Of a DNA stretch of 32,567 nt, positions 29,360 through 32,567 are shown one piece after another. Positions within the stretch are counted from its first letter, which is position 1. Every line of letters begins with the position of its first letter. Below the pieces are notes generated by a model. The model was not told the origin of the DNA. It did not search any database and was given only the letters and a program-made list of their open reading frames with translations. Location: positions 1 to 32,567 of IMG/VR virus record IMGVR_UViG_3300030410_000098; one strand, given 5' to 3'. Made by a program: the position numbers and the translations under genes. Source of the DNA: a virus.

Positions 29360-30898
29360 TCAAACAGGGTGAGCGAAATTCACGGGTAATTTTGGGACAG
29401 GCTTAAGGCCGTATCCAGCGCGAATTTGGTTTAGTTGATCGATTTGCGCATAGATTGCGTTTGTCTTAGCTTGTGCAGAATCCAACGAGGGATCAGTGCT
29501 CGTGCCAATATTATGCATGTTCTGCTGTATCTGCTGCTGCGCGGTTTGATAGTTAGCCGCCGCAGTTTTTTGGGCGCCTTGTATTTGATTTTGATCTACG
29601 GTGAAAGGTTTCGTTCCATCGTAGGAACCTGCTTGCGAAGCGGTGAAGGGGGTTTGAGTTTCGTTCATCAAACCTTGCAGTGCATTCAGCTTTTGTTGTT
29701 GGGCCGTGCTTAATACGCTCGAAGCATTAGGTGCGCTTGTTGGTTGAATGAAGGTAGGTAAGCCAGACATTCCTTTGTAGGAACTAAGGACTCCCCAATC
29801 ATTGGGCGTTTCTATTCCGCTATTAGGTCCGCGAGTAATATGATCGGTTCCGCCTAGCCCTGCATTCTGCGTTGGGGACGGGAAATTATCGGGTTTAGGC
29901 GGCGAACTAAAGGTTGGGGCATCTCCCGTCCAAAGTCCTTGCGGATTTGCCGTGTAAGGATCAGCCGGACCCGCTGGTATGCTTCCCCCATATTGCCCCA
30001 AGACATCTTGTACTCTTTTAGTATCTCCACTAGAGAAAGCTTGTTGCAGACCGTCTAGAGCGGCCATGCGCGTCTTTTGGGCATCGGTCAATGCGGTTCC
30101 ATATTCTGTCTGCATTCCGCCGATAGCGGTATTCGCCTTACCAGTTACGTCATCTGCCGTGGCCTTTGTGGTTGCTACGTTTTGCGCCGCGTAGTTTTGC
30201 AGAGGCGCCGCTTGTTGTTGGAACGAGACTTGAGCCTTATCCGCGTTTTGCTTTGCTTGGGCCAGCCCTTGAGAAGTCGTCGGATCTGCCTGAACCAAGA
30301 GGTTGTCGAGAGATTTTTGACCTTGATTATAATCCGGAGTGCCAAAGTAATTATTGAGTAGCGCAAACCGGCCGCCCTCGTTTTGTGAAGCGTTCGCCGT
30401 ATCCTGGGCTTTTTGGGTTGCACCATATGCTGTTTGGTAAGCCTGCGCATCGTCGGAATAGGTTAAGGGACCTTTGTAAGAGGCGTTAGCCTGATTTTGA
30501 AAAGCTTGGGAGTTGTCTTTACTCTGGGAAAATCCGTAGGGGTCAGACAAGGCCTGATTAACAACGTTCGGATCTTCCTTAACCGTAGCCGCGTCACTTG
30601 CGCCTTTGAATTGTTGAGCGCCCTGCTGCTGCGCGGTGGCCGCTGCGTTCACATCGCCGGCAACTTTGCCGACAAACTGACTCCCGAAACCACTACCCGC
30701 ATTGGCATCGAGGTAGGAATTGAGATTTTGAAAGTTTCCTGAGTGCGTAGGTTCAGTCCCTCCCGCTGCACCGCCAGTGGGAGAGGTGGTAGCAGATGCC
30801 CCGCCTACTATTGAGCCGCCTGACGCAAGTTGAGGCGCCTGCTGCATCTGCTGCTGCTGATCCTTATCGTCTAAATTAGGGTCAGAACTATACGGCAT
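29360..30898 (-). CDS. Gln/Ala-rich virion-type protein, 512 aa
   Basis: Low-complexity N-terminus (DDKDQQQQMQQAPQ, then Gly/Thr/Ser) followed by long helical Gln/Ala regions (for example AQQQGAQQFKGASDA and LAQAKQNADKAQVSFQQQAAPL). The C-terminus reads LDSAQAKTNAIYAQIDQLNQIR. The start overlaps the upstream stop by one base (TAATG), with AGAGGG before it. It is probably a structural or ejection protein. No recognised domain. Confidence 0.65.
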   Translation of the reverse strand: MPYSSDPNLDDKDQQQQMQQAPQLASGGSIVGGASATTSPTGGAAGGTEPTHSGNFQNLNSYLDANAGSGFGSQFVGKVAGDVNAAATAQQQGAQQFKGASDAATVKEDPNVVNQALSDPYGFSQSKDNSQAFQNQANASYKGPLTYSDDAQAYQTAYGATQKAQDTANASQNEGGRFALLNNYFGTPDYNQGQKSLDNLLVQADPTTSQGLAQAKQNADKAQVSFQQQAAPLQNYAAQNVATTKATADDVTGKANTAIGGMQTEYGTALTDAQKTRMAALDGLQQAFSSGDTKRVQDVLGQYGGSIPAGPADPYTANPQGLWTGDAPTFSSPPKPDNFPSPTQNAGLGGTDHITRGPNSGIETPNDWGVLSSYKGMSGLPTFIQPTSAPNASSVLSTAQQQKLNALQGLMNETQTPFTASQAGSYDGTKPFTVDQNQIQGAQKTAAANYQTAQQQIQQNMHNIGTSTDPSLDSAQAKTNAIYAQIDQLNQIRAGYGLKPVPKLPVNFAHPV

Positions 30899-31335
30899 TA
30901 GGGTTGCCCTCTTAGGATAATATTGTACTTCGAACCGACGTTGAGCGCTGCAATACCGGTTGCGGTTACTTTAAAAAGATTCTTAAAAGTGATGGTGCTA
31001 TTGGCGTAAGACCATGCGGGTACGATCGCAATCGCTAGGCCATCCTCGGTCGCGCTGCATACTCTCACTTCTACAGGCGGAGAAATGGAAGCCCCCAAGT
31101 TATTTTGAGAGACTGTCCATTTTGAAATTTTTGGAAAATCAGCCGCGCTTCCGTAGGTGAAAACTAGTTGAATGAGTTGACATGGAATGTTGTCAGTTAG
31201 CGTAATGTTTCCATTCAACGCGGTGGTTGCAGAGATAAGGAACTGGTTAAGCGGGAAAAAGAGCCGCGAAATCCATTTCTGAACGTCTGGGGGAAAATCA
31301 TCCGTCCGGAGAGTGGAAAGAGAAGGAATTAACAT
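30898..31335 (-). CDS. Virion-associated protein downstream of the tail hub, 145 aa
   Basis: The first 40 residues (LRTDDFPPDVQKWISRLFFPLNQFL) match a short pattern common in phage structural proteins next to tail hubs. The remainder is beta-rich. The start overlaps the hub stop by one base (TAATG), preceded by GAGGAAG. It may be a tail-needle or tail-surface component; exact role unknown. Confidence 0.6.
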   Translation of the reverse strand: MLIPSLSTLRTDDFPPDVQKWISRLFFPLNQFLISATTALNGNITLTDNIPCQLIQLVFTYGSAADFPKISKWTVSQNNLGASISPPVEVRVCSATEDGLAIAIVPAWSYANSTITFKNLFKVTATGIAALNVGSKYNIILRGQP

Positions 31336-32567
31336 TAGGCTACTTCCTCGCTGACATTCTGATACTTAAGCGCGATGCCCTCGCAAGCCCAGTTAGAGTA
31401 GCCGACTCGCATAATGAGCCTTGGCGAAAGCTGAGAGCACATTTGCTTATTTTGAGGCACTAAGAATCGAATCGGTTTCGGACGATTCACTCCGCCCCAG
31501 TTTTGCAATCCCCAGCCGAAGGTTCCCCACGTGCCGACACTTGATCCTTGTAAGGTAGTATCCTCAAAAGATTGATCCACATCCGAGTAAAAAGAAATCG
31601 TTCCGGTATTAAATTTAGTGCGCTTAAAGAGGAGCACCCCTTCAGAGTATTGGCGGACGTAAGCTGGGTTGCCGGCCACAACCGGCTTCCATTGAATGAC
31701 GCTTTTTATCGCGGGAAGAATTGAAGCAACGCCAGGAACCCAAACTAGAGAGTCTTGAACGGTTAAAATAAGAGCGATTGGGTCAATCGCCATAATGACT
31801 GAAAATACCGTGGAGGAACTAGAAAGCACATCGCCTATGGATACATTGGCCGTGGTATTAACCACTATGCTTTGATTAGTGGCGGAAACAATGGTGATAG
31901 GAAAAGATTCCTCCACGTAATCCGCATAGGTATCTGTCTTATTCTCTACGGAAACATTATTGACGCTGCCATTTCCGATATAGAGTTTATTCACTGACGG
32001 ATCAATAAACCCCGCCGTACAAATTCTAGTCCATCTCACCCAGGCGTTAGTAAAAGTAGAAAAGACGAATTCTTGTTGGCATGCCGTATCGCCGTTATTT
32101 GCGGGTAGGGCTAGAATATATTTCCTATCCGTTTCGTAGCCCACTCCAAATCCGATATTTTTTATCGTATTCAATGCGGTGCCGATGAGGCTGCGTAGAA
32201 TATTCTCAATCGCGCGTGACCTTACCTGCACTCCCGTATCGGAAACAGAACACACGCCTTGATCAAACAGTCCCCATACTTCGTTAGATAAAGTGACGGC
32301 GGTGTTAGGGGCTAAAAGCTTGGTAGTTAAATCAAAGGGAGAAACAAGGAAAGTTTGGATGGTAAGGCCTGAGAGTCTAAAGATGCCATCTTGTTTTAAA
32401 ATAATAACGTAATCGCGCAATGGAATAATGCGTAGGATTTCTTTTGAGGCGCTTCCCACGAAAAATAGATTTCCGCCTGGGACCGATTCTGGCTGTCCCG
32501 ATTTTGAAACGAGAATACCGTTTTTATTAGTCGCCTGAGTGGACTTAATCGTAGTCCCACTTGTGGA
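31335..32567 (-). CDS. Tail nozzle/hub-like protein, C-terminal part (joins 1-1815 across the circle)
   Basis: The frame is open to the right edge. It joins the 1815-to-1 segment at 32468/32469 (GGA AAT then CTA TTT), so a GTG at 32459 is not a real start. The segment LFDQGVCSVSDTGVQVRSRAIENIL is characteristic of tail hub/nozzle beta-propeller proteins of short-tailed phages. It includes further propeller-like strands (WVRWTRICTAGF) and ends YQNVSEEVA. The stop overlaps the next start by one base. Confidence 0.75.
   Translation of the reverse strand, partial: STSGTTIKSTQATNKNGILVSKSGQPESVPGGNLFFVGSASKEILRIIPLRDYVIILKQDGIFRLSGLTIQTFLVSPFDLTTKLLAPNTAVTLSNEVWGLFDQGVCSVSDTGVQVRSRAIENILRSLIGTALNTIKNIGFGVGYETDRKYILALPANNGDTACQQEFVFSTFTNAWVRWTRICTAGFIDPSVNKLYIGNGSVNNVSVENKTDTYADYVEESFPITIVSATNQSIVVNTTANVSIGDVLSSSSTVFSVIMAIDPIALILTVQDSLVWVPGVASILPAIKSVIQWKPVVAGNPAYVRQYSEGVLLFKRTKFNTGTISFYSDVDQSFEDTTLQGSSVGTWGTFGWGLQNWGGVNRPKPIRFLVPQNKQMCSQLSPRLIMRVGYSNWACEGIALKYQNVSEEVA
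32469..32566. repeat. Terminal overlap, right copy
   Basis: Exact copy of bases 1-98 in the same orientation. The following final base (A) differs from base 99 (G), most simply a single-base error or one missing G at the contig end. Confidence 0.9.

Noticed and set aside
1-32567. CRISPR array, insertion sequence or integron
   Set aside because: No regularly spaced repeats, transposase motif or recombination-site pattern was seen on either strand.

Overview
The window is an almost complete circular double-stranded DNA phage genome of podovirus type. The last 98 matching bases (32469-32566) repeat the first 98 (1-98), and one large tail gene runs off the left edge and re-enters at the right edge in the same frame. 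The circle is therefore about 32.47 kb. Almost every gene is on the minus strand, tightly packed with ATGA, TAATG or TTGA overlaps and strong AGGAG-type ribosome sites. Two Sec signal peptides on tail-like proteins, a secreted protease and two lipoboxes point to a Gram-negative host. No integrase, DNA polymerase, primase, helicase or RNA polymerase is visible. Base composition is near half GC. A predatory Bdellovibrio-like host crossed my mind because of the secreted proteases, but nothing in the sequence proves it.

Layout in the direction of minus-strand transcription. (1) 18381 down to 14502 is the early block. A promoter with an overlapping inverted repeat is followed by small regulators, an Erf-type single-strand annealing protein, a zinc-finger protein, a KGG-repeat protein, a ParB-like protein and a Mom-like DNA-modification enzyme. 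(2) 14501 to 1 and on to 31335 is packaging and virion assembly: TerS with an overlapping small gene, six small genes including a two-helix membrane protein, TerL, P22-like portal, scaffold, major capsid protein, a likely head or decoration protein, tail fibre, acidic protein, head-tail adaptor and the 982-residue tail nozzle/hub gene across the circle junction. (3) 31335 to 25025 holds four or five further virion proteins, three or four of them Gln/Asn- or Ala/Gly-rich ejection-type proteins. (4) 25021 to 21452 holds lysis genes (membrane protein, M15 peptidase endolysin, small amphipathic protein), two tail-like proteins that carry Sec signal peptides, and a RusA resolvase.

The region 18206-21481 differs from the rest. 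It holds a gene-poor stretch with five DnaA-box-like sites in one orientation (candidate origin), nested inverted repeats and a strong plus-strand terminator, a tRNA-Asn, a monocistronic minus-strand gene with its own promoter and terminator, a plus-strand exported papain-family cysteine protease with its own promoter, small DNA-binding-like genes, a 46-residue lipoprotein, a 17-bp perfect palindrome, and a plus-strand lipoprotein with a zinc-protease HELGH motif. These look like accessory (moron-type) genes expressed independently of the virion operon.

The most notable content is this set of exported proteins: a secreted papain, a lipid-anchored metallopeptidase, and two signal-peptide-bearing tail-like proteins. 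Together they suggest that the phage remodels the host envelope or blocks receptors from outside the cytoplasm. That is inference; the motifs themselves are plain in the sequence.
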